Assembly (NCBI RefSeq): GCF_046197865.1
Contig: NZ_CP166990.1
Coordinates: 1,860,001 to 1,924,000 of the forward strand
Length of the DNA stretch: 64,000 nt
Reading direction: 5' to 3'
From: JAHKLT01 sp046197865
GTDB lineage: Archaea > Methanobacteriota > Methanobacteria > Methanobacteriales > Methanobacteriaceae
In this document: one piece after another, positions 9,433 through 18,989 of the stretch
Layout: each line of letters opens with the position of its first letter
Numbering within the stretch: the stretch's first letter is position 1
Position numbers and translations under genes: made by a program
The notes under the pieces: generated by a model
Seen by the model: the letters and a program-made list of their open reading frames with translations, nothing else
Databases searched by the model: none
What the model was told of the DNA's origin: nothing

Positions 9433-10479
9433 TTATTTAATTTTCCTAATATTATCTGTTATAAATCTCAAAGGCTTTGTAATCTTCCAAGAAAAGGTAT
9501 TTTTTAGATTTCTAATCTTTATTTCCTGATAGTTTAAAACTGCATCTTTTTGACTAGCTTCATGTTTTAATGTATCAATATCATTAAATAATAAATATAA
9601 TTCTTCTTTTTTTAAATGATTAATATCTTTAATATTGCCTTCTAAATTTTCAATTAAATTTGTACTGCATAGTGGTGATGTGATTTCTTTTTTATGATGG
9701 TATTTTCCTTCTTTAGACCAATATTCATTAATCCAATAATAAACATCACTAACAGAAGGATGAAAATCAAATTTCCACATTAAATAAGTTAAACTAATCT
9801 GATCTTGATTTGTATAAATGATTATTTCTTCCCACCAACTATTCATAAGTTCAATGATCTTAGGATTATTATGTTCTCTAAAAATAGCTCCTAAAACAGG
9901 TAAACCATAATGTTTAGGCATTTTTTCATTATAATAATTTTCAATTTGTTTAGATATTATTAAATTAGAATATCTTGAAAATTCACAAGAACTATCTCCT
10001 TCATCATAAATACAATCTCTTTCAGGATGAACATCCAGTAACATTGGAGAATTAATATATTTATAAATATATTCTCTAATACTTCCTTTAATCTTAAAAG
10101 TACCATCAATCCAAAAACTATATTTATATTCTGGCAAGTATTTATGAGTTAATACTTTATATTGTTTTGCTTTTCTATTATCATCTAAATTAGAATCTTC
10201 CATTTGTCGAATTTCCCAAACATTAGATTTTAAATCAGGGTTATCACTAAAACAAATATAATCACAGTTTTCATCAATAAATTCAGGATCTTTTAAAGTA
10301 TCATAATCTCCTGTAAAAGCTGTATAAATAACTAGTTTATTGTTTTTAATATCTTCCACTATGTTTTTATCAACTTCTTTAAATGGAGCAAATAATTCCT
10401 TTTTAATGAAATTTTCGACATTACCTTCATGTCTACCTTTGATAACCTCATAAGGGTCAATTTTTTCTTCATCAACCAT
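9433..10479 (-). CDS. DUF616 (TOD1/MUCI70-type) glycosyltransferase-like protein
   Basis: The 348-residue protein matches DUF616 (PF04765): VIYTAFTGDYDTL, CDYICFSDNPDL, the conserved RKAKQYKVLTHKYLPEYKYS, WIDGTFKIKG (an Asp-containing site), and a late GLPVLGAIFREHNNPKI and NQDQISLTYL. It ends with an SWKITKPLRF tail that recurs in this locus. I chose the ATG at 10479; an upstream TTG at 10488 would add three residues, and neither has a clear ribosome site. A close relative forms the N-terminal half of the fused protein at 13298-15853. It is likely a cytoplasmic glycosyltransferase of the polysaccharide operon; activity is inferred from the family. Confidence 0.87.
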   Translation of the reverse strand: MVDEEKIDPYEVIKGRHEGNVENFIKKELFAPFKEVDKNIVEDIKNNKLVIYTAFTGDYDTLKDPEFIDENCDYICFSDNPDLKSNVWEIRQMEDSNLDDNRKAKQYKVLTHKYLPEYKYSFWIDGTFKIKGSIREYIYKYINSPMLLDVHPERDCIYDEGDSSCEFSRYSNLIISKQIENYYNEKMPKHYGLPVLGAIFREHNNPKIIELMNSWWEEIIIYTNQDQISLTYLMWKFDFHPSVSDVYYWINEYWSKEGKYHHKKEITSPLCSTNLIENLEGNIKDINHLKKEELYLLFNDIDTLKHEASQKDAVLNYQEIKIRNLKNTFSWKITKPLRFITDNIRKIK

Positions 10480-10534
10480 AAAAATCAAATCAATCTTTAA
10501 ATATTATCTCATTTTCTTATTATTTATACTTTAA

Positions 10535-12097
10535 TTAATCCTTTTTTCCTAAATTAAGTAAAATTTTTTCCCATTGTTTTACTCTATCATTTAAAGAGTA
10601 ATTTTCTAAAATATTTCTTTGAGCATTAGATATAAAATCTTTTCTTAAATTTTCATCTAAAACAAGTTTTTGAAGTTTTTCAAACCATTCTTCGTTATTT
10701 GAAGCTAAATAACCATTGAATCCGTCAATAACAACTGAATTATAAACTTCTACATCACTGAAAACACCTGGTATTCCTAATGCTGAAAATTCTATATATT
10801 TTAATTCACTTTTACCATTATTAAAAAATGAATCTTCTAAAGGAGCTATTCCAATATCCCAATTTGCATTTTGAGAAAGCCAATTCATGAAAATCTCAAA
10901 ATTCATAGAATTTTCAGGAAGTTCTATATTTGAAAACCAATTTTCATCTAAATCTTCGTTGAATCCACCAATGATTTCAAATTCTACTAAAATATCATGT
11001 TGTTCTTTCATTTCTTTTTTTAATTTTTTAATTACATCTTTAATAATAGCTAAGTCTTTAGAATGAGTTTTTGTTCCAAAATATCCAATTTTAATAGTAT
11101 TTGTATTATTTTCTCTAAATTTTTGAATTGGTAATAAATTAGCAATATGATAATTTTTAATTACCTCTACATTCGATTCATTGAATCTTTGAGCTAAATT
11201 ATCTGTTGCTGTTACAACTACATCTGATGCATTAATAAAATCAGCTATTTCATTTCTACATCTATTTACATATTCAAATGAAGGACTATTTTCTTCAACA
11301 GAAAGTAAATCATCATCAGTTTCATAAATAAGTTTTATTCCTTGATTTAATGATTTTTCAAGTAAAATATCTAAAAAAGGCAATATTCTCTCAACTATAA
11401 TTATATCAAAAACTTTTTTATTTAAAATCTCATTAAAATCCATTAAATGGTAGCTATCCATTCCATAAATAAAAAAATGAAATTTATTAGATTTACTAAG
11501 TTCTTTTAATGGTTCATGGATTCTTAGATAAGGACAAGGAGCTAAATTTTCAAATGGATCGTTTAAAAATACTCCAACTTTAATAGTGTTTGTTTTAAAT
11601 TCATCTTTAGATTCAATATAAGGAATTGTAACTTTTTTATCAGAAATATAATGATTAATACTTAATTCTATTTTAATATCATTTTTAACTCCTGATTCAT
11701 ACTGAATTGAGATATCTTCATTTAAATTTTCTATATATCCATTATCTAAAGGGTTTATAAAACAGCTATTATAAAAGCCATTGTATATAAAATCAAGAAG
11801 AGGATCTTCATTAGAATTTTTAAGATAATTTTCTTTGTAAAAATCTAAGTTAAAAATAGAGTTTATATATGTTTTTTTAGTACCAATATCATCATTTTTA
11901 CTTCCATAATAGATATAATGAAGTAAATAATTTAAATTATTAGTATTATGGCATTTTAAATATTTATCTTTATTAATGAAGGCAGTATTCTTTAAATTAT
12001 CATAAATATTAATAAATTTAAGGAAATTTTTACCTGATTTAATAAAAATATAAAGATAAGGATGATTTTTAATAACATTATTAAATTTAAAAGCCAT
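10535..12097 (-). CDS. Glycosyltransferase family 4-like, with degenerate PLxHY modules
   Basis: In this 520-residue protein, residues ~50-130 hold weakened module copies (LNYLLHYIYYGSKNDD, EDPLLDFIYNGF). Residues ~170-520 form a GT-B fold: KVGVFLNDPFENLAPCPYLR, YETDDDLLS, KIGYFGTKTHSKDL at the start of the donor half, then SELKYIEFSALGIP with the glutamates expected at the nucleotide-sugar site. The same domain forms the C-terminal half of the fusion protein at 13298-15853. It is transcribed ahead of the DUF616 gene (gap 55 bases) and probably acts on the same glycan. Confidence 0.87.
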   Translation of the reverse strand: MAFKFNNVIKNHPYLYIFIKSGKNFLKFINIYDNLKNTAFINKDKYLKCHNTNNLNYLLHYIYYGSKNDDIGTKKTYINSIFNLDFYKENYLKNSNEDPLLDFIYNGFYNSCFINPLDNGYIENLNEDISIQYESGVKNDIKIELSINHYISDKKVTIPYIESKDEFKTNTIKVGVFLNDPFENLAPCPYLRIHEPLKELSKSNKFHFFIYGMDSYHLMDFNEILNKKVFDIIIVERILPFLDILLEKSLNQGIKLIYETDDDLLSVEENSPSFEYVNRCRNEIADFINASDVVVTATDNLAQRFNESNVEVIKNYHIANLLPIQKFRENNTNTIKIGYFGTKTHSKDLAIIKDVIKKLKKEMKEQHDILVEFEIIGGFNEDLDENWFSNIELPENSMNFEIFMNWLSQNANWDIGIAPLEDSFFNNGKSELKYIEFSALGIPGVFSDVEVYNSVVIDGFNGYLASNNEEWFEKLQKLVLDENLRKDFISNAQRNILENYSLNDRVKQWEKILLNLGKKD

Positions 12098-12194
12098 AAT
12101 TTAACCTAATTAATTTTTTATTGACAATAGCTATTAATTATTTCTATTAAATTATAGGGAGATTTAATATAATAGATGTAATAAAAATTTCAAT

Positions 12195-13301
12195 ATGAAA
12201 TATTTGGTTAGTGTAATAATTCCAACCTACAATAGTGAAAATTTCTTAGAAACATCAATAAAATCTGTTATGGATCAAACAATAGGTTTTAAAAATATTG
12301 AACTTATTATAATCGATGATTTCTCAACAGATAATACTGAAGAAATTATTAATGATTATTGTTCAAAATATGAGAATATTAAAACATATCCGCTTGTTAA
12401 AAAAACAGGAACCCCTGGAGCAGCTAGAAATTTAGCTATTAAAAATTCTAATTCAGATTATTTAATGTTTTTAGACCACGATGATTGTTATACAAAAGAT
12501 GCTGTTGAAAAATTATATGAATCTATTACTAAAAACTCATCAGATGTATCTATAGGGAAATTTCAAACATTTGGTGATGGAAAAATAGTTTCTGAAGATT
12601 GGATTAAAGAAGATGTAACTTTAAATTCAATAGAAGAAAATTTACTCTTTTTTTCTATAAATAACATTTGGAGAATGATATTTCCAAAAAAATTCATTGT
12701 AGAAAATAGAATAAGCTTTCCTGAGGGGGTTTTTGCAGAAGATTTAACATTTATGGTTGATTCATTTTTAAATGCATCTAAAATAATTTTTATTAATGAT
12801 ATTGTTTATAATTTTAGATTAAGACAAGGTGAAATTACATCTACAAGCCTTTCTAAAGGAATACATTATTTAAATGGCTTAACTGAAGGTTATGATTATA
12901 CATTAAAAGTTCTTCAAAAAAATAATAGCTGTAAGTTTTATGATACAATTTTAAATCAACATTTATCAACTTGGCTAAGTGATTTAATTTTAAGTGATAC
13001 TATCTCATTAAAGGAAAAAAAAGAATTACTTGAAAAATCTAGCTATTTATTTAAAAATATTAAAAATATAAATCCATTTCCTGAAAATGAAGAAAATAAA
13101 ATTTTAATGGAAAAGATAAAAGATAGTAAACTTGATGAAGTTTATAAATACATCGAATCCTATAAATTTTCTAAAAAGATCAACCAATTAGAAGAAGAAT
13201 TAAATAATAAACAAATACAAGTAGCTAATCTTCAAACAACTAAAGGTTGGTTTAAATATAAAATTAAAAATATATATCAGAGATTAATTAAAAAAAATTA
13301 A
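12195..13301 (+). CDS. Glycosyltransferase family 2, on the opposite strand to its neighbours
   Basis: The 368-residue protein has GT-A motifs SVIIPTYNSENFL, IDDFSTDNT and MFLDHDDCY in its first 105 residues, followed by a C-terminal region resembling those of the genes at 3948 and 4990. It ends in a short coiled coil and a tail (TKGWFKYKI) like the SWKITKPLR tails of its neighbours. It is the only plus-strand gene inside the 20-kb minus-strand glycosyltransferase run, with its own AT-rich promoter region at 12140-12190 and no Shine-Dalgarno before the ATG, so its transcript may be nearly leaderless. Its stop codon overlaps that of the convergent neighbour. Confidence 0.9.
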   Translation: MKYLVSVIIPTYNSENFLETSIKSVMDQTIGFKNIELIIIDDFSTDNTEEIINDYCSKYENIKTYPLVKKTGTPGAARNLAIKNSNSDYLMFLDHDDCYTKDAVEKLYESITKNSSDVSIGKFQTFGDGKIVSEDWIKEDVTLNSIEENLLFFSINNIWRMIFPKKFIVENRISFPEGVFAEDLTFMVDSFLNASKIIFINDIVYNFRLRQGEITSTSLSKGIHYLNGLTEGYDYTLKVLQKNNSCKFYDTILNQHLSTWLSDLILSDTISLKEKKELLEKSSYLFKNIKNINPFPENEENKILMEKIKDSKLDEVYKYIESYKFSKKINQLEEELNNKQIQVANLQTTKGWFKYKIKNIYQRLIKKN

Positions 13302-15853
13302 TCTTCCATTAAATTTTTAAAAAGAGTATTCCATGATTTTGAACGATCAGATAATCTATAATTAGTTGAAATATCTTTTTGAGCATTGCTTACAATTTTC
13401 TCTCGTAATTTTTTATCTAAAATTAATTTTTCAATTTTTTCAACCCATTCTTCCTCTGTATTAGCAAAAAATCCATTGATTCCATCAGATATTGCATGTT
13501 TATAAATATCTGTATCACTTGAAACTGTTGGAATTCCTAATGCTGTGAATTCTATATATTTTAATTCACTTTTACTTCTATTAAACTCAGATGGTAAAAG
13601 AGGAACAATACCTATATCCCAATCAATTTTTGGTTCTAACCATCTATAAAAAGTTTTTAATCCCATAGGATAATATGGTAGCTCAATTCTATTAATCCAT
13701 GAATCATCCTCAAAATTAGCTCCACCAATAACTTCAAATTCAACATTAATATTTAATTTTTTCATTTCATGTTTTAAAATCAAAATAACATTTTTTATCA
13801 ATTCTAAATCTGAAAAATGAGTAAATGTTCCAAAATATCCTATTTTAATAGTATTATCACTTGGTTCATTATTAGATTTAATTTTTAATATATCATTAGC
13901 AAAATAATTTCTAATGACATTAATATTATTATACTCACTTAATCGCTTAGATAATTCATCAGTACTTACAGTTATTGCATCTACATTATTCATAAGTTTT
14001 TTTATAGATTTTATATGTGGATAAATGTAATCAAAAGATGGGTGATCACGACTTATATCTAATAAATCATCATCAGTCTCATATATTATTTTAATACCAT
14101 GTTTTTTAGCTTTTTTTAATATAATATCAGAATATGGAGAAATTCTTTGAATTATAATAATATCAAATAATTTAACATTTAAGAATTTTTTTTGATTTAT
14201 AACTGGTAAAACCTCTCTACCATATACAAAAAAGTGGTAATCTTTACTTTTACTAAGTTCTTTTAAAGGTCCATGTAATCTTAAATAAGGACAAGCATTC
14301 ATATTAACAAAAGTATCTTCTAAGAAGATTCCTACTTTAATTGAATTAGTATCATATGTTTTTTCTGATTCTGAATAAGGAATAGTTATTTTTGGATTAG
14401 TAATATAATTATTATTTGAAATTTCATTTAAAATATTTTGCTCAATTGATGCTTCATGTTGATAATTAAAATCAACATTAATATCTTTTACATAACCAGA
14501 ATCTAAATTGTTAATATGTTTATTTTCAAAGAAACCTTTAGAAAAATAATGAATAATTGGATCTTCATCTCCAATTTCATAAGCATTTAAATAGTAATTA
14601 AAATCAAAAATTTCATCAATATATTCTTTTTTTGTATTAATATCATCAGTTTTACTAGAATAATAAATATAATGTAATATAGGATTATAATTTTCTATAG
14701 AATGTATTTCTCGATATTTATCTTCTTTAAAAATTCCAGATGCTTTAATTCTTTTATAAATAGTTAAATATTTATTAAAATGAAGTTTAGATTTTGATAA
14801 TGTATAAAAATATGGATTAGATTTAATTTTAGAACTTACTTTTCTTAAAGGCTTTGTTATTTTAAAAGATTTTGAATGTAAAATAGAATTTATTTCAGCA
14901 TTATAATAACCAATACGCCCACCTTTATCATGATCATGACTTTTTAAACCTTTAACATCATTAACAAGTAAATATAATTCTTCTTTAGATAATTCTATTG
15001 AATCTTGAGATTTAACATTAGCTACTTCTTCACCAATTTTAGCTCTTAAATTATCACTTGTAACTGGAGAACCTAAAACTACTTTATGGTGGTATTTTCC
15101 TTCTTTTGCCCAATATTCATTGTTCCAATAATAAATTTTACTAACAGAAGGATGTATATTGTTTTTCCATGCAACATAGCTGAAACTTAATTGATCTTGA
15201 TTTGAAAACTCTATAATTTCATTCCACCAATCTTCCATTAATTTGATAATTTTGGAGTCATTATGTTCTCTAAAAATAGCTCCTAAAACAGGTAATCCAT
15301 AGTTTTCAGGAAATCCTTCATTTTCATATTTATCCATTTGTTCTTCCATTACTCGACGAGGATATCTTGGAATAATTTTAGATGCTTTTAATTCTTTATA
15401 TGCACAATTTCTTTCTGTATGAATTACACAAAGAATATTTGAATCATCTTTTAAGTATTTATAAATATATTCTCTAATACTTCCTTTTATTTTAAAGGTT
15501 CCATCAAGCCAAAAACTGTATTTATATTCTGATAAATATTTATGAGGAAGAACTTTGTATTGTTTAGCTTTACGATTATTATCAAGTGTTGATTCTTCCA
15601 TTAAACGAATTTCCCAAAAATCAGAACTTATATTTGGATTATCAGTATAGCAAATATAATCACAATTTTCATCTATAAATTCAGGTTTTTTTAATGTATC
15701 ATAATCTCCTGTAAATGCAGTGTATATAACAATTTTATTTTTTTTAATATCATCAATAAGTTTATCATTAGGTTCATTAGACTGATTAAATAAATCACAT
15801 TTAATATTTTTATCTGCTACTTTTTTATAAGTCTTATAAATCTCATCATACAT
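13298..15853 (-). CDS. Fused DUF616 plus GT4 glycosyltransferase (two catalytic halves)
   Basis: This 851-residue protein joins two activities that are separate genes at 9433-10479 and 10535-12097. Residues 1-~310 are DUF616 (VIYTAFTGDYDTL, YSFWLDGTFKIKG, GLPVLGAIFREHND, NQDQLSFSYV). A linker with KSFKITKPLR sits near 328-337. PLxHY-like modules lie at ~385-450 (YNPILHYIYYSS, EDPIIHYFSKGFF). The GT4 domain occupies ~500-851 (ACPYLRLHGPLKEL, YETDDDLLD, KIGYFGTFTHFSDL, SELKYIEFTALGIP). The protein probably adds two successive sugars or couples two transfer steps (inference). Its 3' end overlaps the convergent gene by 4 bases. Confidence 0.9.
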   Translation of the reverse strand: MYDEIYKTYKKVADKNIKCDLFNQSNEPNDKLIDDIKKNKIVIYTAFTGDYDTLKKPEFIDENCDYICYTDNPNISSDFWEIRLMEESTLDNNRKAKQYKVLPHKYLSEYKYSFWLDGTFKIKGSIREYIYKYLKDDSNILCVIHTERNCAYKELKASKIIPRYPRRVMEEQMDKYENEGFPENYGLPVLGAIFREHNDSKIIKLMEDWWNEIIEFSNQDQLSFSYVAWKNNIHPSVSKIYYWNNEYWAKEGKYHHKVVLGSPVTSDNLRAKIGEEVANVKSQDSIELSKEELYLLVNDVKGLKSHDHDKGGRIGYYNAEINSILHSKSFKITKPLRKVSSKIKSNPYFYTLSKSKLHFNKYLTIYKRIKASGIFKEDKYREIHSIENYNPILHYIYYSSKTDDINTKKEYIDEIFDFNYYLNAYEIGDEDPIIHYFSKGFFENKHINNLDSGYVKDINVDFNYQHEASIEQNILNEISNNNYITNPKITIPYSESEKTYDTNSIKVGIFLEDTFVNMNACPYLRLHGPLKELSKSKDYHFFVYGREVLPVINQKKFLNVKLFDIIIIQRISPYSDIILKKAKKHGIKIIYETDDDLLDISRDHPSFDYIYPHIKSIKKLMNNVDAITVSTDELSKRLSEYNNINVIRNYFANDILKIKSNNEPSDNTIKIGYFGTFTHFSDLELIKNVILILKHEMKKLNINVEFEVIGGANFEDDSWINRIELPYYPMGLKTFYRWLEPKIDWDIGIVPLLPSEFNRSKSELKYIEFTALGIPTVSSDTDIYKHAISDGINGFFANTEEEWVEKIEKLILDKKLREKIVSNAQKDISTNYRLSDRSKSWNTLFKNLMED

Positions 15854-15856
15854 AAT

Positions 15857-17491
15857 TTAACCTAAATAAACCTTTTTAATAATTTCTATAAGTTTTTCTG
15901 TAGAATTTTTTATAAATTCATCTTTATCTATTTTGAAAACATTTTCTAAATTATTATTTTTAATCTTCTCAAAAACCTCTTCATTACATGTTAAAATAAT
16001 ATCATAATCATTAATATTATCGAAATTATCTTCATAGCTATCTAAAATTAAAATTTTTATTAAATTTAACCTAGATACTGATTTTTTAGTATTATAATTT
16101 AGAGTAAATGATAATAAAATATCTACTTCATTACCTAAGAAGTAATCATCCATATCACAAATTAAATTAAAGTCATAGTTATTAGAATTTAAATCCTTAA
16201 TTAAACTTGTTAATAAGTTATTTATATTATTTTCTGATATTATTGAGAAATTTAGTTTTTCTTCTGTTAAAAAATTCTTATGATTAATTTTATCATTTAA
16301 AATGTCTTTAAATAAAATATCTCCCCATTTGTCTTTAAATAAGGATATATTTTTGAAATTTATCTCATGAACTCTCTCATCATTAATTCTAGTTGCTGAT
16401 TCATGATGAAATAATAAAGCAGAAGGGCAATAAAAGGTTTTATAATTATTTGTATATAATTTAAAAGCAAAATCAATATCTTCATATCCATAAAAATAAC
16501 CTTCATCTAACCCACCTAAGTCTAGATAAAGTTTTTTAGGTACAAGTAGAGTGGCTGCAGTATTTGATATAGATTCTTTAAGTTCATTAACTTTATGTGA
16601 GAATATCATGGTTAAAAACATATTCTCATGATAAGGACCATAAATATAAGGAGTCATCTCTTCTCTAAATTTAACTCCTGCATGTTGAATTGAAAAAGAA
16701 GTTTCTTGATTTTCCATATTAAATGTATATGGAAATACAAGCTTAGCTCCAACTGCTCCAACATTTTCATTATTAAGCATTACGCCCATTAATTCATTTA
16801 GCCATCCAAAAGTAGGCTCGATATCATTATTTAAAAGTAATAAATATTCCCCATTAGCTATTTTAGCTGCATCATTATTACCTTGAGAAAAAGACACATT
16901 AATATCATTTTTAATAATTTCAATAGGTAAATCTTTAGAAAATTCTTCTAAAACATTTAAAGAATCATCTGTTGATGCATTATCAACAACAATAATCTCA
17001 TAGTTATTATAGTTTGTTTTTGATGCAAAATCTGTAAATAATCTTTTTAAGTGTTTTGAACCATTTCTATTTAAAACAATAATAGAAACTAATGGTTCAT
17101 CTTCAAAAGTGCAATTATTTAAAAATAAAGAATTAACATTAATTAATCTTTCTTTAGCTATTTCAGCTGGGCTTTTAAGAAAAATATGTCCTTGTTCTCC
17201 TTCTAAAATATAATGTACTAAAGGATTTATATTAATATCTGGATGTTTCTGTTCATAGCTATATAAATCAAAATGAGGACTAGGATATTTCTTCTCATCA
17301 TAACCAAAAAATAAAAAATGTTCTAATGGATCAATGTCTGATTCTGCAATATGAGGATAATTAGATAAATAAAATTCTTTATCAAAAAGACCTAATTCCA
17401 TAATTTTATCATATGAATCATAATATTTTTTAGCTAAATTAAAATCAAATTTAGACCTTTTTAGAAATTTTAAAAAAGAAATATCTCCCAT
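15857..17491 (-). CDS. Glycosyltransferase family 2, rhamnosyltransferase-like, with PLxHY modules
   Basis: The 544-residue protein is a paralogue of the protein at 7726-9414 over its whole length. N-terminal modules (IDPLEHFLFFGYDEKKYPS, INPLVHYILEG) are at ~50-110. The GT2 core has VLNRNGSKHLKRLF, VVDNASTDDS, LLLNNDIEP, FYGYEDIDFAFKL and LFHHESATR. A C-terminal Rossmann-like domain with YDFNLICDMDDYF and DILLSFTLNYNT matches the one in the paralogue. It is 3 bases upstream of the fused DUF616-GT4 gene, so it is translated in the same operon. dTDP-rhamnose as donor is plausible from context only. Confidence 0.9.
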   Translation of the reverse strand: MGDISFLKFLKRSKFDFNLAKKYYDSYDKIMELGLFDKEFYLSNYPHIAESDIDPLEHFLFFGYDEKKYPSPHFDLYSYEQKHPDININPLVHYILEGEQGHIFLKSPAEIAKERLINVNSLFLNNCTFEDEPLVSIIVLNRNGSKHLKRLFTDFASKTNYNNYEIIVVDNASTDDSLNVLEEFSKDLPIEIIKNDINVSFSQGNNDAAKIANGEYLLLLNNDIEPTFGWLNELMGVMLNNENVGAVGAKLVFPYTFNMENQETSFSIQHAGVKFREEMTPYIYGPYHENMFLTMIFSHKVNELKESISNTAATLLVPKKLYLDLGGLDEGYFYGYEDIDFAFKLYTNNYKTFYCPSALLFHHESATRINDERVHEINFKNISLFKDKWGDILFKDILNDKINHKNFLTEEKLNFSIISENNINNLLTSLIKDLNSNNYDFNLICDMDDYFLGNEVDILLSFTLNYNTKKSVSRLNLIKILILDSYEDNFDNINDYDIILTCNEEVFEKIKNNNLENVFKIDKDEFIKNSTEKLIEIIKKVYLG

Positions 17492-17495
17492 AATC

Positions 17496-18977
17496 TTACC
17501 TTTTAATTAATCCTAAAAAACTATTTTTAGATTTACTTGATTTTTCTCTAAGAATATTGTTTTCCTGATTAAGTTTATTAATTATATTATCTTTTTCATT
17601 AAATAAATTATTTAAATCTAACTTATTTAAAATATTTAATTCAAATTCAAAAGTAATATTAGAAATGTTTTTATCATCACCTATATCTAAAATATAACAA
17701 GGATCAAGTGTTGTAAAAACTTGTGTTTCATCATTTAAGCTATTTAAAGAGTTAGAATCTTGAATATTGATATTATTTTTATTTGATTCAATATTAACTA
17801 TTTTACATTTTATAAAGACCTGTTCAATAGGATCAAAACGTAAATTAACAATGTTTTCAAAATTACTTAAATCAAAACTAATTTTATTATGTCTTTTAAG
17901 TTCATATTTAATAGCTATTTTATCATTCTCATTAAATCCTTTGCCATTATCAATATAAAGATTAGCTATTGAATTTACATAAGCTAAATTATCAAAATAC
18001 TTAAATTTAGCTAAAAACGTTTCATTATCATATTTATTTAAGTTTAAAAGTTCTTCATCATATAAATAATCAGGTTTAAAAGATTTAAAGGTTTTAAAAT
18101 CTTCAATAGAAAATTCATCTATAAACCTTCTAATCTTATCTAAAACTTCTTTTTCTTCTCCAATATACCAATCATAATGGAAAATCCAAAAGAGAATATC
18201 ATTAGTATACTTTAAAGCTAATATATTAAGATATTTAGAATAATCAAAGTGTTCTTTTTTCAATTTAAAAATATTAAAAACAATATTACATAAATCTAGG
18301 CAGTTTTTAAGAGATATTGAAGTAGAAATTGATGAATCATCCCCACTACGCCTATAATAATATTTAACCTCAGAGTTTAGATATATTTTATTAGAATTTA
18401 AAATTGTATTTAATATAGCTATATTATCTTCGTAATATCCTGATGGGAAGTCTAAAAACTTAGCTAATTTTTTTGTAAAAATTTTATTCCAAGCAGAAAC
18501 TAAAAAAATTAATTGAGGAAATTCTTTTAAGTTATTAATGATTTTATCTTCTTTAATATTAAGTTGATGTAAATCTAAAGGAATATTTTTTGAATCATTT
18601 GAGAAAAATTGTGAATTATAAACTAAAAGATCACAATCATTATCTTTTATTTTTTTAAGTGAATTTTCATAAGTATCATCAGATATATAATCATCACTAT
18701 CTAAAAAGTTAATAAAATCTGAGCTTACTTCTTTTAGGCCAACATTACGAGCATTACCAAGTCCTTGATTTTCTTCTAATTCAATTATTTTAAATGAATC
18801 ATATTTATCTGCATATTCATAAACTATTTCCATACTATTGTCTGTTGTACAGTCATTAACAATAATAACTTCAATATTCTCAATTCCTAATGTTTGATTA
18901 ACAACTGAATCTAAACATTGTCTAAGATATTTTTCTGTATTATATACTGGAATAATAACGCTGATTAAATATGACAT
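17496..18977 (-). CDS. Glycosyltransferase family 2 with long C-terminal region
   Basis: The 493-residue protein has a GT-A domain at residues 1-110 with ISVIIPVYNTEKYLRQCLDS, VNDCTTDNS, GLGNARNVGL and NFLDSDDYIS. A helical middle part and a beta-rich C-terminal part (~330-450) follow, then a short coiled coil (NEKDNIINKLNQENNILREK). The start ATG at 18977 has an AAGGAA-like site upstream. It sits between two GT2 genes, 4 bases before the next one, in the operon fed by the rhamnose genes. The acceptor is unknown. Confidence 0.9.
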   Translation of the reverse strand: MSYLISVIIPVYNTEKYLRQCLDSVVNQTLGIENIEVIIVNDCTTDNSMEIVYEYADKYDSFKIIELEENQGLGNARNVGLKEVSSDFINFLDSDDYISDDTYENSLKKIKDNDCDLLVYNSQFFSNDSKNIPLDLHQLNIKEDKIINNLKEFPQLIFLVSAWNKIFTKKLAKFLDFPSGYYEDNIAILNTILNSNKIYLNSEVKYYYRRSGDDSSISTSISLKNCLDLCNIVFNIFKLKKEHFDYSKYLNILALKYTNDILFWIFHYDWYIGEEKEVLDKIRRFIDEFSIEDFKTFKSFKPDYLYDEELLNLNKYDNETFLAKFKYFDNLAYVNSIANLYIDNGKGFNENDKIAIKYELKRHNKISFDLSNFENIVNLRFDPIEQVFIKCKIVNIESNKNNINIQDSNSLNSLNDETQVFTTLDPCYILDIGDDKNISNITFEFELNILNKLDLNNLFNEKDNIINKLNQENNILREKSSKSKNSFLGLIKR

Positions 18978-18989
18978 AAATTAAATTCC

